From Phycicoccus duodecadis (GTDB taxonomy: Bacteria; Actinomycetota; Actinomycetes; Actinomycetales; Dermatophilaceae): a DNA stretch of 64,000 bases. The stretch covers positions 496,001 through 560,000 of the forward strand of contig NZ_PJNE01000001.1 of the NCBI RefSeq assembly GCF_002846495.1. The letters run 5' to 3'. How positions within the stretch are numbered: the stretch's first letter is position 1; each line of letters begins with the position of its first letter. Shown here in pieces: positions 49,728-58,563 of the stretch. Made by a program: the position numbers and the translations under genes. The notes beneath the pieces were generated by a model that saw only the letters and a program-made list of their open reading frames with translations, was not told the origin of the DNA and did not search any database.

Positions 49728-49822
49728 CCGCGTCATCACTGGGATGACACGGTTGTTCGCTCAGGACGGGGATGTATCCGCGTCATCGAGCGGTATCTGC
49801 GCCATCGCCGGTGATGTCACGG
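49728..49822. repeat. Duplicated inverted-repeat element in convergent intergenic DNA
   Basis: CCGCGTCATC occurs at 49728-49737 and 49778-49787; its near-perfect inverse is at 49743-49752 (GATGACACGG) and 49813-49822 (GATGTCACGG). The two copies differ in loop length. The region 49695-49888 holds no gene. Confidence 0.45.
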
Positions 49823-49888
49823 ACCGCAACCGGCGCCGGCGGACCCCCTGGGCCGGCTCTCGTGGGTCAGGAGGCGGCCTCCTGGGCG

Positions 49889-50788
49889 TCAGCTCGTGTA
49901 GAGCCGGGACTCGGCCTCGCGGATGGTCAGCGTCGTGGGGGTCCCCTGCAGGGTGACGTCGCCCGGGATGTCGATCCAACCGCTGCCGCCCACCCGGAAC
50001 TGACCGCTGTAGACGATGTCGACGCGGACCTGCTGCTGGCCTGGAGCGGTGTACGTCTGGATGATCGACCCGGTCGGATGCGGGCCGCCGAGGTCGGTGG
50101 TCGGGCCGATGGTCCGCTCCCCCAAGTGGTACGTGACGCTCTTCAGCCGTGGGCGGATCTCGACGGTGTAGCCCAGGAGGGTCGCCGGGTCCGGACGGTC
50201 GACCTCGTCGGGCCCGTAGCCGCCGTCGGGGAACTGCACCTCGAAGTACGTCGGCAGGTTGACCAGCGTGACGTCGCCCTCGGGCTGGATGTTCACGGTC
50301 GGCACCGAAAACTCGGTGTCGCGAAAAGCCCGCTGAATCAACTCGAGGCTCAGCGCCGCGCTGCCTCCCGGAACGTTCTGGGGGAGGCATGTGACGCCTA
50401 GCGACATCCACTCAGGGTCGGTTGCCACCCCCGCCCGGTCTACCTCTCGGCGAAAGACCTGCATCGCCGGACCCGATCCAATTTGCGGATTACTCGTTGA
50501 GCAGGGAATGAATGACCCGCCACACAAATTGTCTGCATCGGGCTCGCCGGGCGTCGCCGCACCGCAAACAGAGGTCAGCGAGTACTCGAACCACGGCCCA
50601 TTCGCCGCATTAGCAACAGCTTCGCGTTGCAGTTTGTCCAGGTCCGAGCGGAGGAGGTCGACACGCACATTGCTGTCGCCCGTCTGCCCGCCCCAGCCCC
50701 CCCGATGGTTGCCCAGAGCACTCGGAGCGGGAGCGGCCGTCAGTAGAAGACCGACGAGCGCTATTCGGAAATGCCGTCTACCTGCCAC
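49889..50788 (-). CDS. Secreted protein of unknown function, 299 aa
   Basis: Not recognised. A signal peptide is clear at residues 1-25 (MAGRRHFRIALVGLLLTA, AxA-like cleavage near PSALG). The mature protein has four or more cysteines (SVCGAATPG, NLCGGSFIPCS, VTCLPQNV) and a beta-rich C-terminal half (TVEIRPRLKSVTYHLGE, TGSIIQTYTAPGQQQVRVDI) suggesting an Ig-like fold. The GTG start overlaps the upstream lipoprotein gene by 28 bp, so the two form an operon. Codon use in the 5' half is less G+C-rich than that of its neighbours. Confidence 0.75.
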   Translation of the reverse strand: MAGRRHFRIALVGLLLTAAPAPSALGNHRGGWGGQTGDSNVRVDLLRSDLDKLQREAVANAANGPWFEYSLTSVCGAATPGEPDADNLCGGSFIPCSTSNPQIGSGPAMQVFRREVDRAGVATDPEWMSLGVTCLPQNVPGGSAALSLELIQRAFRDTEFSVPTVNIQPEGDVTLVNLPTYFEVQFPDGGYGPDEVDRPDPATLLGYTVEIRPRLKSVTYHLGERTIGPTTDLGGPHPTGSIIQTYTAPGQQQVRVDIVYSGQFRVGGSGWIDIPGDVTLQGTPTTLTIREAESRLYTS

Positions 50789-51348
50789 TGCCCCTCCACC
50801 CAGACCACGCGGGCCGCCCGCGTCAGCGAATCCGCGCTCTGGCGGTCAACAACCGTCCCGTCCTTGTTCAATACGTTCACCGCAGGCTGACGCAGTCGGA
50901 GGTCGAAGACGTATCTGGCATTAGTCCCCGACAACCGCTGTACAGAACTGACTACGATGGGTACGGCGTCATACTTTCGATGCTCGTCTTGCAGTTCCTT
51001 CGCTGTGACGCGGAGGTTGGCGCACGTGACGCAATGCGATGTCGCCAGTCCGTCAAGAAGCGTCGGGTCAGGCACCATCCACGCCTTCGCGGACTGCGCT
51101 ATGTAGAAGCGGACGAAGGCTTCGGCTCCGGCTGGGGTCTGGGCTCGTGCCGCCGCCGGGATCGCCGGTCCTGACGCCGTGGCACTCGGGGACGCGCTGG
51201 CACTCGGGCTCGCCGTCGCGCTCGGGCTGACCGAGCTCGCCGTGGGCGAGGCCGTCGCCACCGGATCGGCGTCGTCGGTGCAACCCCCCAGGACGGTCGC
51301 CGCGAGCACCACCACGACGACCAACGCAGCACGCCCATCCCCACGCAT
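50761..51348 (-). CDS. Lipoprotein with DUF6318-like domain, 195 aa
   Basis: Signal peptide with lipobox VLGGC (Cys23) after MRGDGRAALVVVVVLAATVL; then a Ser/Ala/Thr/Pro-rich linker (about 30-68) and a folded domain (AGAEAFVRFYIAQSAKAWMV, HCVTCANLRVTAKELQDEH) matching what I know of DUF6318. Anchored outside the membrane; function unknown. ATG 51348 has GAAGGGG 8 nt upstream. The promoter has TACGGT (51396-51401) with a palindrome AAACCG-CC-CGGTTT just upstream (51405-51418). Confidence 0.75.
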   Translation of the reverse strand: MRGDGRAALVVVVVLAATVLGGCTDDADPVATASPTASSVSPSATASPSASASPSATASGPAIPAAARAQTPAGAEAFVRFYIAQSAKAWMVPDPTLLDGLATSHCVTCANLRVTAKELQDEHRKYDAVPIVVSSVQRLSGTNARYVFDLRLRQPAVNVLNKDGTVVDRQSADSLTRAARVVWVEGQWQVDGISE

Positions 51349-51395
51349 CGAAACACCCCTTCCGGCCACTCCCTCCGGTGACCCCTACCGACATC

Positions 51396-51438
51396 ACCGT
51401 AGCCAAACCGCCCGGTTTCGCCAGTCGAGTTGTCCACA
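51396..51438 (-). promoter_or_regulatory. Promoter of the lipoprotein operon with a palindrome and a DnaA-box-like site
   Basis: Minus-strand -10 TACGGT at 51396-51401. The 14-bp palindrome AAACCGCCCGGTTT (51405-51418) overlaps the -35 spacer region. TTGTCCACA, the actinobacterial DnaA-box form, is at 51430-51438 on the plus strand. The rest of the 298-nt divergent gap holds no gene. Confidence 0.5.
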
Positions 51439-51646
51439 GGCTGTCCCTGAGGCCCAGCAGCCATCTCCTCACCCCGCGCCGCCGCCACCCCCGGCCCCCG
51501 TCCCCGCCGCCGGAGGGGAGCCGGTCAGCACCGGCAGCTGCCGCCAGCGGACCCCCGGCATAGTCATTTCGGGCTATGGACACTCGGGGAGCCCGACCAC
51601 GATCGTTTCCGCGTCGGGGCGCGGGCCCCCGCGAGGGGGGGTGCGC

Positions 51647-53350
51647 ATGGCGGTCGACGCCGGAGAGGACGCGGCCGCGTCCCCTGTCCTTCGGAGTGCG
51701 CTGCATGACACGTGGTCCTCGCTGCGCTCGGTCTTCGGCAACCCCTCCCTCCGCCGCATCGAGCTCGCCCTCGCGGGGTCGATGATCGGTGACTGGGCGT
51801 ACGCGACCGCGGTGGTCGTCTGGGCCTACGGCGTGGGCGGCGCGCGACTCGTGGGCATCTGGGGCGCTGTGCGTCTGCTCCTGATGGCGTTCGCCTCTCC
51901 GCTCGGGTCGATGCTGGCCGACCGGCTCCCGCGCAAACGGGTCCTCATCACCAGTGACGTCCTGCGCGCTCTCCTCGCCGTGCTCGCGACCCTGGGGCTC
52001 CTCACCGACGCACCCGCTGCCCTCGTGCTGGTGCTGGCGACGCTGCTCTCCCTCGTCGGTTGCGTGTTCCGCCCGGCGCAGATGGCCTGGATGCCGTCAC
52101 TCACCCGCCGGCCCGAGGAGCTCACTGCCGCCAACGGTGCCTCCAGCACCATCGAGAGCCTGGCCTTCTTCCTCGGGCCCGCCTTGGGTGCGCTGCTCGT
52201 CTCCACCACGAGCGTCGAGGTCGTCTTCCTCCTCAACGCCGCGACCTTCCTGCTGTCGGCGGTTCTCGTCGGTGGCATCCGCCCCATCGCCGGCCCCACC
52301 CCCGGTGACGCAGGAGGTGCCGGGGCGGACGCCGACGCCGAACAGCCCCGGATGCTGGCCCAGCTGGCCGGAGGCTTCACCCACATCGGGCATGACCGCG
52401 ACCTGCTGATGGTGGCGATCCTGGTCTGTACCCAGACGATCGTCGCCGGCGCGACCATCGTGTTCGGTGTGGTCTTCGCCGTGGAGATCCTGAAGCTGGG
52501 GCCGCAGGGAGTCGGCGTCATCGACTCGGTCTTCGGGGTGGGCGCGATCGTCGGTGGCTTCTCCGCCCTCGCCCGTTCGACCCGGAACCGCGTGGCCGGG
52601 GACCTCGCTGTCGGCACGGTCCTGTGGTCCCTGCCGCTCCTCCTCGTCGTCGCCTACCCCTCCCCCGTCACCGTGTTCGCCTCGGCCATCCTCCTCGGGT
52701 TCGGGAACCCCCTGGTCGACGTGAACTTCGCGACCATCGTTCAGCGCCTCACTCCGGACGCCGTGCTCGGTCGCGTGTTCGGCGCCTACGAAGGGGTGCT
52801 GATCGGCACGATGGCACTGGGGTCGGCCGTCATGCCGTTCCTCATCAGCGGCCTCGGGCTGCGGTGGGCGCTGGCCATCCTCGCCGTCGTCGTGGGAGTA
52901 CCGGCGCTGGCCTTCCTACCGCGATGCCGGCGCCTGGACGCCTCGCTGCGCGCACCCGACGGCACCGCCTTGCTGCGGGGCCTCACGATCTTCAGCCCCT
53001 TGGCTCCGGCCAAGATCGAGGCCCTGGCCCGGGCGCTCACCACGGAGACCGCGCCCGCAGGGGCAGCCGTGGTGCGCGAGGGCGAGGTCTCCGACCGCTT
53101 CCTCGTGATCTCCAGCGGCCGGGTCGAGGTCACCGTGGCGGGCGAGCACATCCGCTTCGAGGGCGCCGGCGAGTTCTTCGGCGAGATCGGGCTGCTCCGC
53201 GACGTCCCCCGCACGGCGACCGTCACCGCCGTGGAGGACACCGTGCTCTACAGCCTGGCGCGCGAGGACTTCCTGGACGCGGTGCGCGGGGTCGACGAGT
53301 CGCTGGCGGCTGCCGACGACGTCGTCATGCGTCGCCTCGCCCGCGCCTGA
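51647..53350 (+). CDS. MFS transporter fused to a cyclic-nucleotide-binding domain, 567 aa
   Basis: Residues 1-420 are a twelve-helix MFS carrier of the enterobactin/macrolide-exporter-like type (GSMIGDWAYATAVVVWAYGV; loop GSMLADRLPRKRVLITSDVL; CVFRPAQMAWMPSLTRRPEE). Residues about 440-560 are a CRP-type cNMP-binding domain with the phosphate-binding cassette FFGEIGLLRDVPRTATVTA. The Glu and Arg of the cassette are kept, so cAMP or cGMP binding is plausible. ATG 51647 has a GAGGGGGGG tract 7 nt upstream. Regulated export gated by a nucleotide is inference. Confidence 0.88.
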   Translation: MAVDAGEDAAASPVLRSALHDTWSSLRSVFGNPSLRRIELALAGSMIGDWAYATAVVVWAYGVGGARLVGIWGAVRLLLMAFASPLGSMLADRLPRKRVLITSDVLRALLAVLATLGLLTDAPAALVLVLATLLSLVGCVFRPAQMAWMPSLTRRPEELTAANGASSTIESLAFFLGPALGALLVSTTSVEVVFLLNAATFLLSAVLVGGIRPIAGPTPGDAGGAGADADAEQPRMLAQLAGGFTHIGHDRDLLMVAILVCTQTIVAGATIVFGVVFAVEILKLGPQGVGVIDSVFGVGAIVGGFSALARSTRNRVAGDLAVGTVLWSLPLLLVVAYPSPVTVFASAILLGFGNPLVDVNFATIVQRLTPDAVLGRVFGAYEGVLIGTMALGSAVMPFLISGLGLRWALAILAVVVGVPALAFLPRCRRLDASLRAPDGTALLRGLTIFSPLAPAKIEALARALTTETAPAGAAVVREGEVSDRFLVISSGRVEVTVAGEHIRFEGAGEFFGEIGLLRDVPRTATVTAVEDTVLYSLAREDFLDAVRGVDESLAAADDVVMRRLARA

Positions 53351-53385
53351 CAGGGCCGGTCCGTCCTCCAGCGGCGCACGAACGG

Positions 53386-53422
53386 CGACGGCTGCCGCCC
53401 TGTCCAGGAGCGGCAGCCGTCG
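53386..53422. terminator. Terminator between convergent MFS-cNMP and aldo/keto reductase genes
   Basis: A perfect 13-bp inverted repeat (386-398 with 410-422) and an 11-nt loop sit between the two stops. Confidence 0.75.
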
Positions 53423-53440
53423 TCCGGGAGCGTGACGCCG

Positions 53441-54451
53441 TCAGGCGACGCGGGTCTTCGGGCTGTTGGCAGCGGTCTGGGCGGGATCGCGGACCACGAC
53501 GTCGCCGAGGGCCTCGTCGATGGCGGCCATCGCGGAGGCCTCGAGCTTCACCCCGGCCGCCTTGACGTTGCTCTCGACCTGCTCCGGGCGCGAGGCCCCG
53601 ACGAGCGCGGCAGCCACGTTGTCGTTCTGCAGCACCCACGCGATGGCCAGCTGCGCCATCGTGAGGCCGGCCTCGTCGGCGATGGGCTGCAGCTTCTGCA
53701 CGCGGGTGAGCAGCTCGTCATCCATGAAGCGCTTGATCATGTCGGCGCCGCCCTTGTCGTCGGTGGCGCGCGAGCCCTCGGGCGGGGCCTGGCCCGGCTT
53801 GTACTTGCCGGTGAGGATGCCCTGGGCGATCGGGCTCCACACGATCTGGCTGATGCCGAGCTCCTCGCACGCCGGGACGACCTCGCCCTCGATGACGCGC
53901 CACAGCATCGAGTACTGCGGCTGGCTCGAGATGAGCTGGATGCCGAGGTCCTTGGCCAAGGCGTGCCCGGCGCGGATCTGGTCGGCGGTCCACTCGCTGA
54001 CGCCGATGTAGAGCGCCTTGCCCTGCCGGACGACGTCGGCGAACGCCTGCATCGTCTCCTCGAGGGGGGTCTCGGTGTCGTAGCGGTGCGCCTGGTAGAG
54101 GTCGACGTAGTCGGTCTGGAGGCGGGTGAGCGAGCCGTTGATCGACTCCATGATGTGCTTGCGCGACAGGCCGGTGTCGTTCTTGCCGCCGGGGCCGGTG
54201 GGCCAGTAGACCTTGGTGAAGATCTCGAGGCTCTCGCGCCGCTCGCCCTTGAGGGCCTCGCCGAGCACGGTCTCGGCCTTGGTGTTGGCGTAGACGTCGG
54301 CGGTGTCGAAGGTGCTGATGCCGCAGTCGAGGGCCGCGCGCACACAGGCGGTGGCGGCGTCGTTCTCGACCTGGGAGCCGTGGGTCAGCCAGTTGCCGTA
54401 GGTGATCTCGGAGATCTTGAGTCCGCTGTTGCCGAGGTATCTGAAGTCCAT
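53441..54451 (-). CDS. Aldo/keto reductase, Kv-beta-like group, 336 aa
   Basis: NADPH-dependent TIM-barrel reductase starting MDFRYLGNSGLKISEITYGN. The tetrad is present: Asp in STFDTADVYANTKAETVLG, Tyr in the same motif, Lys in EIFTKVYWPTGPGG, His in DLYQAHRYDTETPLEET. The cofactor loop is VAAALVGASRPEQVESNV. It resembles voltage-gated potassium channel beta-subunit-like reductases (AKR6/YghZ relatives) but differs from the copy at 41883. Substrate unknown. Confidence 0.9.
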   Translation of the reverse strand: MDFRYLGNSGLKISEITYGNWLTHGSQVENDAATACVRAALDCGISTFDTADVYANTKAETVLGEALKGERRESLEIFTKVYWPTGPGGKNDTGLSRKHIMESINGSLTRLQTDYVDLYQAHRYDTETPLEETMQAFADVVRQGKALYIGVSEWTADQIRAGHALAKDLGIQLISSQPQYSMLWRVIEGEVVPACEELGISQIVWSPIAQGILTGKYKPGQAPPEGSRATDDKGGADMIKRFMDDELLTRVQKLQPIADEAGLTMAQLAIAWVLQNDNVAAALVGASRPEQVESNVKAAGVKLEASAMAAIDEALGDVVVRDPAQTAANSPKTRVA

Positions 54452-54540
54452 CCCTGCACCGTATGCCTCGCCACCGACGGCGACGGCGGGCAGGTCACCG
54501 TGGACCGGCCCGCCGTCGATGCGTCACTCTCGGCGACCTC

Positions 54541-55635
54541 TCAGGCGAGGGCGGGCTCGACCATCCGGTAGGCGTCGTCGACACCGTTGCGGCACAGGCG
54601 CGCCAGCAGGGTGGCGAGCTCGGGGACGTCGTCGAGGGGGAGCTTGCGCAGGGCGACCTCGGGGTGCGAGATGTCCCAGCGGAGGGCCTCGCCGTAGCGG
54701 GCGAGGAGGGCCTCGGCACCCACACCGAGGTCGGCCGAGGCGACGTCGCGGCGCGAGAGCTCGACCACCCCGATGGCGGACACGTCGTCGACCGCACCAC
54801 GGTGCTCGGCGCGCAGGACGACGACCCGGATGTGGGCCAGGCCCGGAGCAGCGGCGAACGCGCAGCGCGCGGATGCCAGGACGGCGCTCGCCACCACCTC
54901 GCGCTGCAGGCGGGCCCGGTGCGCCTTCGACGCGGGCCGCACCGACAGCGTGCCGTGGGCCGAGAGGGTGACCGCCTCGGTGGGGAGCAGGTGCTCCTCG
55001 GGGGCCAGGACGGCCAGGCCGAGGTAGCTGCCGTGGACGGTCATCGGCGCCGCCGCCAGACCGGCCTCTGCGAAGGCCCGCACCAGCTGGTCGGTGACGA
55101 CGGCCTGGTGGCCCGACCGCAGGGCATCCCACCAGGTGTCGAGGCGGCGCTGCTCGAGCTCCACGGCCTCGGTCGCGGCGGCCGCGGCCTCGATGTGGGA
55201 CGCGGCTCGCTCGGCGGCCGCGTGCCCGGCGTCGCGACGCTTCACGATGTCGAACCAGCGGGCCGAGGCCCGGGCGGCGCTGGTGCGCTCGCGCCGGGCG
55301 CCCCAGGCGGTGACCGCGCGGTCGGGGGTGGCGAGGGGTCGGGTGGCCGGCTCGTAGGACGCCCGGTGCAGGGAGGTGAGGCGGTACTCCTGCTCGATGA
55401 TGCGCTGGGCACGATCGGCGACCGCCGCGGGGACGCCGCTGGCCGCCGTCCCGGTGAGGCGCCGGGGAGCAGCGTGACCAGCGCTGCTCCCGGCGCCCCC
55501 GGAAGTGGACCGCTGGTGAGATGCGTCGCGGCCGTCCCGGAACAGGCCCGGCCAGCTGACACCGAACGTCATCCTCAGACCGGGTGCCGGCACCCGGAAG
55601 CTGGTCGCGGAGACCAGACCGACCGTCTCGTTCAC
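54541..55635 (-). CDS. Hypothetical protein, 364 aa
   Basis: Not recognised. The first 35 residues (SATSFRVPAPGLRMTFGVSW) weakly recall DUF4236-type N-termini. The middle is helical and Arg/Ala/Glu-rich (AERAASHIEAAAAATEAVEL), and the C-terminal third is a mixed alpha/beta region (LAHIRVVVLRAEHRGAVDDV, LRWDISHPEVALRKLPLDDV). No signal peptide or membrane segment. GTG 55635 has GAGAGGAG 8 nt upstream, and minus-strand TAGGGT at 55670-55675 is a possible -10. Confidence 0.65.
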   Translation of the reverse strand: MNETVGLVSATSFRVPAPGLRMTFGVSWPGLFRDGRDASHQRSTSGGAGSSAGHAAPRRLTGTAASGVPAAVADRAQRIIEQEYRLTSLHRASYEPATRPLATPDRAVTAWGARRERTSAARASARWFDIVKRRDAGHAAAERAASHIEAAAAATEAVELEQRRLDTWWDALRSGHQAVVTDQLVRAFAEAGLAAAPMTVHGSYLGLAVLAPEEHLLPTEAVTLSAHGTLSVRPASKAHRARLQREVVASAVLASARCAFAAAPGLAHIRVVVLRAEHRGAVDDVSAIGVVELSRRDVASADLGVGAEALLARYGEALRWDISHPEVALRKLPLDDVPELATLLARLCRNGVDDAYRMVEPALA

Positions 55636-56038
55636 GGTTCCTACTCCTCTCTCGACCCCTGCCCGGCACACCCTAGGCACGTCGATTCCTCTTTGCCTGG
55701 CGTTTGCGTCGTACTGACCTCCCTTGTACCAAGTCTTTACGTTGCCTTTACCAAATCCCTCTGACCTGCAGGTTTCCGGACAACGTTGTCGCCTCTGTAG
55801 GCCGCCTCCTGGTGCCCGCACCACCACGCCACCGGGGACGTCTCTCTCGGGGACGACGCCGCCTTTCGCCCCGCCCCAACGACCCTGGGGCACCTGCGGA
55901 GAAGCTCCGGAACGTCCCCGGGGGAAGCCAGGACCAAGGTCCCGGGCGACGTACTACGGGCAGTAGTAATTTTTGAGCACCGAAGCAATACCGACCGCCC
56001 GTCGTACCGAGGGGCCTCCCGAAGGACACGAGAACACC
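55636..56038. promoter_or_regulatory. Divergent 403-nt region with palindromes, no gene seen
   Basis: Noticeably less G+C-rich than its surroundings, especially 55680-55800. It contains a 12-bp palindrome GACAACGTTGTC (55779-55790) and, nearer the plus-strand gene, a hairpin TACTAC-GGGCA-GTAGTA (55952-55968) followed by ATTTTT, which looks like an attenuator or small terminator. TAATTT at 55967-55972 could serve as a plus-strand -10. Confidence 0.45.
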
Positions 56039-56626
56039 ATGCGCAGCTCATTCGACAAGCTCATCTCCTGGACCGGTGTCGCCGTCGCCAGCGTCCTCCT
56101 CGTCGCCGGTGGCCTGCTCGTCTGGGCCTCCTCGTTCGCCACCAGCAACGTCCACGACCAGCTGGCGGCGCAGCAGATCACGATGCCCGTGGCCGCCGCG
56201 CTCACGACGCCGACGATGAAGTCCCAGCTCACGCAGTACGCCGGGCAGCCGCTCACCACCGGCGCGCAGGCCAAGGCGTACGCCGACTACTTCATCCAGG
56301 CCCACATGGACGAGGCCTCGCAGGGCAAGACCTACTCGCAGGTCTCCGGTGAGTACCTCGCCGCCGTCAAGACCGCCCCCACGGCGCAGGCGACGACCGA
56401 CCTCGGGCAGCTGCGGCAGACGCTCTTCATGGGCACCACGCTGCGCGGCATGCTGCTCAACGCCTACGCCTTCGCCACCCTCGGCACCATCGCGATGTGG
56501 GCCGCGATCGCGGCCTTCGTCGGCTCGGCGCTCATGTTCGTCCTCGGGGCGCTCGGTCTGCGCCACGCCCAGGAGGCCGAAGGCGTGCGGGCGCCGGCCA
56601 TCGAGTCGATCCCTGTGGCGCTCTGA
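56039..56626 (+). CDS. Two-helix membrane protein, 195 aa
   Basis: Actinobacterial family often labelled aromatic ring-opening dioxygenase LigA; I see no dioxygenase motif. Helix 1 is about 11-32 (WTGVAVASVLLVAGGLLVWA), then an extracytoplasmic segment with TTGAQAKAYADYFIQAHMDE and GKTYSQVSGEYLAAV, and helix 2 is about 153-178 (MWAAIAAFVGSALMFVLGAL). The conserved GTTLRGMLLNAYAF precedes helix 2. ATG 56039 is preferred to a TTG at 55973; the SD (GAAGG) is rather far, 13 nt. Function unknown. Confidence 0.75.
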   Translation: MRSSFDKLISWTGVAVASVLLVAGGLLVWASSFATSNVHDQLAAQQITMPVAAALTTPTMKSQLTQYAGQPLTTGAQAKAYADYFIQAHMDEASQGKTYSQVSGEYLAAVKTAPTAQATTDLGQLRQTLFMGTTLRGMLLNAYAFATLGTIAMWAAIAAFVGSALMFVLGALGLRHAQEAEGVRAPAIESIPVAL

Positions 56627-56662
56627 CCCGGCGGCCTCTCCCTGTCGAGGTCGCCCGAAGTG

Positions 56663-56690
56663 GGCCCCGGTCGCTGCAGCGGCCGGGGCC
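56663..56690 (+). terminator. Terminator after the two-helix membrane protein
   Basis: Outer arms GGCCCCGG/CCGGGGCC (663-670, 683-690) enclose a nested palindrome CGCTGCAGCG, giving a nearly continuous stem, 37 nt past the stop. Confidence 0.7.
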
Positions 56691-56760
56691 TCCGTCATGT
56701 CACGACGCCGGCCGGGCTCGTCGCGGTCGCCTGATGCACTGACCCGCGCGGGGTGGTTGC

Positions 56761-58563
56761 ATGGTCGTCGTGACACCGCGTAGCAGCCGCCGCAAGGGCG
56801 CCCCGAACCGTTCGGCCACCCGAGGCCGTGCCCGCCCGCTGCGCGCGGTCGCCGCGCCCGACCCGGCGACCTCGAGCCTGATGGGGACGCTGCGGTCGGC
56901 CATCCGCTCCGACGACCCCACGGCGTTGGTCACGCTCGTGTCGTCGATGCTGTCGGTGACCGATGCCTGGGCGGCCGACGAGGACCTCGACACCGCCGAG
57001 GGGGTGCCGCTGGACCAGCTCCTCGACTCGCTGGTCGGCACCAGCTACGCGGAGACGACGGTCGCTCTGCATGCCGCGGCCGCCATGCTGCCGGACGACC
57101 TCGACGCCGCGCGGGTGCGCCGGGCGATCGGGAGCCGCCGCCATCCGGTCCCGCCCGGGGTCACCGGGTTACGCGAGCTGAACGTGCAGGCGGCGGCCAA
57201 GCTCGGCGACGAGCTCGTGGACGGCGACAACGTCATCCTCGGGCTGGAGTGGCCGGGCATCGGGGGCGTCACCGCGGTGGTCTACGTCGACGAGGCCTTC
57301 GGCACCAGGGTCAAGGACGTGTTCCTGGTGCCGGAGCCGTTCGGTCAGGTGTGTGGTCGCTACCGCGAGCTGCTGGTCGGGTCCGGCCGCCGGGCGAGCG
57401 AGCTGACCGAGATCCCGGTCGCCGACGCGCGCGCGAGCATCGAGGCAGCGATCGCCGCCGCTGATGCCGCCGGGCCGTCCGCGGTGCCGGCCGACTGGAC
57501 CGGCCCCGACGGCGACCCGGTCGGCTGGCCGGGCGCCCGGCCCTTCGTCGAGCTGGTGCTGCGGCGGATGCCGGCCGGTGGGCACTCCGTGCTGACGTCG
57601 GGGCAGCTCCGCGCGACGTCGAGGGTCGACGCCGTCACCGACTTCCTGGCCTCTCCGTACGCCGCGGCGGTCGAGGATGAGGCGGGTGTCGCGGCGGCGG
57701 TGCTCATCGCCGAGGATGCGGCGGCCGGGGCCGGGCATCCGCTGCGGTGGTCACCGGTGCAGGTCGAGCTGGCGCTCGCCCAGCGCCTGCCGTGGGCCGA
57801 CGGTGCCGGCGACGACGCGTTGGCCGCGGTCGCCGATGTCCTGCCCGCGTTCGTCCGGTACGCGCACGCCCAGCTCGGTGCCCCGGCGTCGGCCACCGCC
57901 GAGACCCTGGCCGCGATCCAGGAGTGGCTTCCGGCGTTCACGACGCTGCGGCGGGCCCCCGCCGTCGCCCGGTGGCGCGAGATCGGCGGGATGGTCGACG
58001 CCTTCGAGCGAGGGGACACGGGGCCGCTCATGCTGCGTTCCCTCGCCGACGAGGTAGGTGGGCCGGCGGCGCTCGACGCGCTGGATGCCGACCCGTTGCC
58101 TGAAGAGCCGCTGGCCCTCGACGCCGTGGCCCCCGACGTGCGCGAGCCGGTGGCGGCCATCGCGGAGGCGATCGAGGTGTGGCTGAGGGAGTCTCCTCGG
58201 GTCAGCCACCTCGGCGCGCTGCGCGAGGAGTGGCGGACCGCGGCGCACCGGTTGCTCGTGGGGGCGGCGGTCAAGGACCCGGGATGGCTGCGGCGGCGGG
58301 CGTCGGTGCGCGGTCGGGCGTGCGGGGTGCTGTGGGCGACCGGGGTCGCCAACCGGCTGGTCGGGCCGTCGGGGGCGGTCCTGGTCAAGGACCTCGCAGC
58401 CGACTTCGGGGTGTCGGGGCCGCCGTCGGCCAAGGCCGAGGCCGTGGTGCGGGCGTGGCACGACGGTCGGTGGGTGGGGGGCGACGCGCTCGGTGATGCT
58501 CGCCTGTTGGTGTCGACGCGGCGCGCCGCCCTCATCCGGCAGCGGGACCGCTACCGGTCCTGA
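56761..58563 (+). CDS. Hypothetical protein with DUF6398-like C-terminus, 600 aa
   Basis: Mostly unrecognised. A basic N-terminus (about 1-30) precedes helical domains. The segment VILGLEWPGIGGVTAVVYVD and AFGTRVKDVFLVPEPFGQV (about 160-200) is a conserved-looking alpha/beta unit. Residues about 515-590 resemble DUF6398: RGRACGVLWATGVANRLVG, then KDLAADFGVSGPPSAKAEAV, which reads as a helix-turn-helix. No signal peptide or membrane helix. The 3' end is part of a 48-bp tandem repeat. Confidence 0.65.
   Translation: MVVVTPRSSRRKGAPNRSATRGRARPLRAVAAPDPATSSLMGTLRSAIRSDDPTALVTLVSSMLSVTDAWAADEDLDTAEGVPLDQLLDSLVGTSYAETTVALHAAAAMLPDDLDAARVRRAIGSRRHPVPPGVTGLRELNVQAAAKLGDELVDGDNVILGLEWPGIGGVTAVVYVDEAFGTRVKDVFLVPEPFGQVCGRYRELLVGSGRRASELTEIPVADARASIEAAIAAADAAGPSAVPADWTGPDGDPVGWPGARPFVELVLRRMPAGGHSVLTSGQLRATSRVDAVTDFLASPYAAAVEDEAGVAAAVLIAEDAAAGAGHPLRWSPVQVELALAQRLPWADGAGDDALAAVADVLPAFVRYAHAQLGAPASATAETLAAIQEWLPAFTTLRRAPAVARWREIGGMVDAFERGDTGPLMLRSLADEVGGPAALDALDADPLPEEPLALDAVAPDVREPVAAIAEAIEVWLRESPRVSHLGALREEWRTAAHRLLVGAAVKDPGWLRRRASVRGRACGVLWATGVANRLVGPSGAVLVKDLAADFGVSGPPSAKAEAVVRAWHDGRWVGGDALGDARLLVSTRRAALIRQRDRYRS

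Noticed and set aside
56039..56626. Naming this protein an aromatic ring-opening dioxygenase (LigA)
   Set aside because: That label is common for the family, but the sequence is a two-helix membrane protein with no metal-binding dioxygenase motif.
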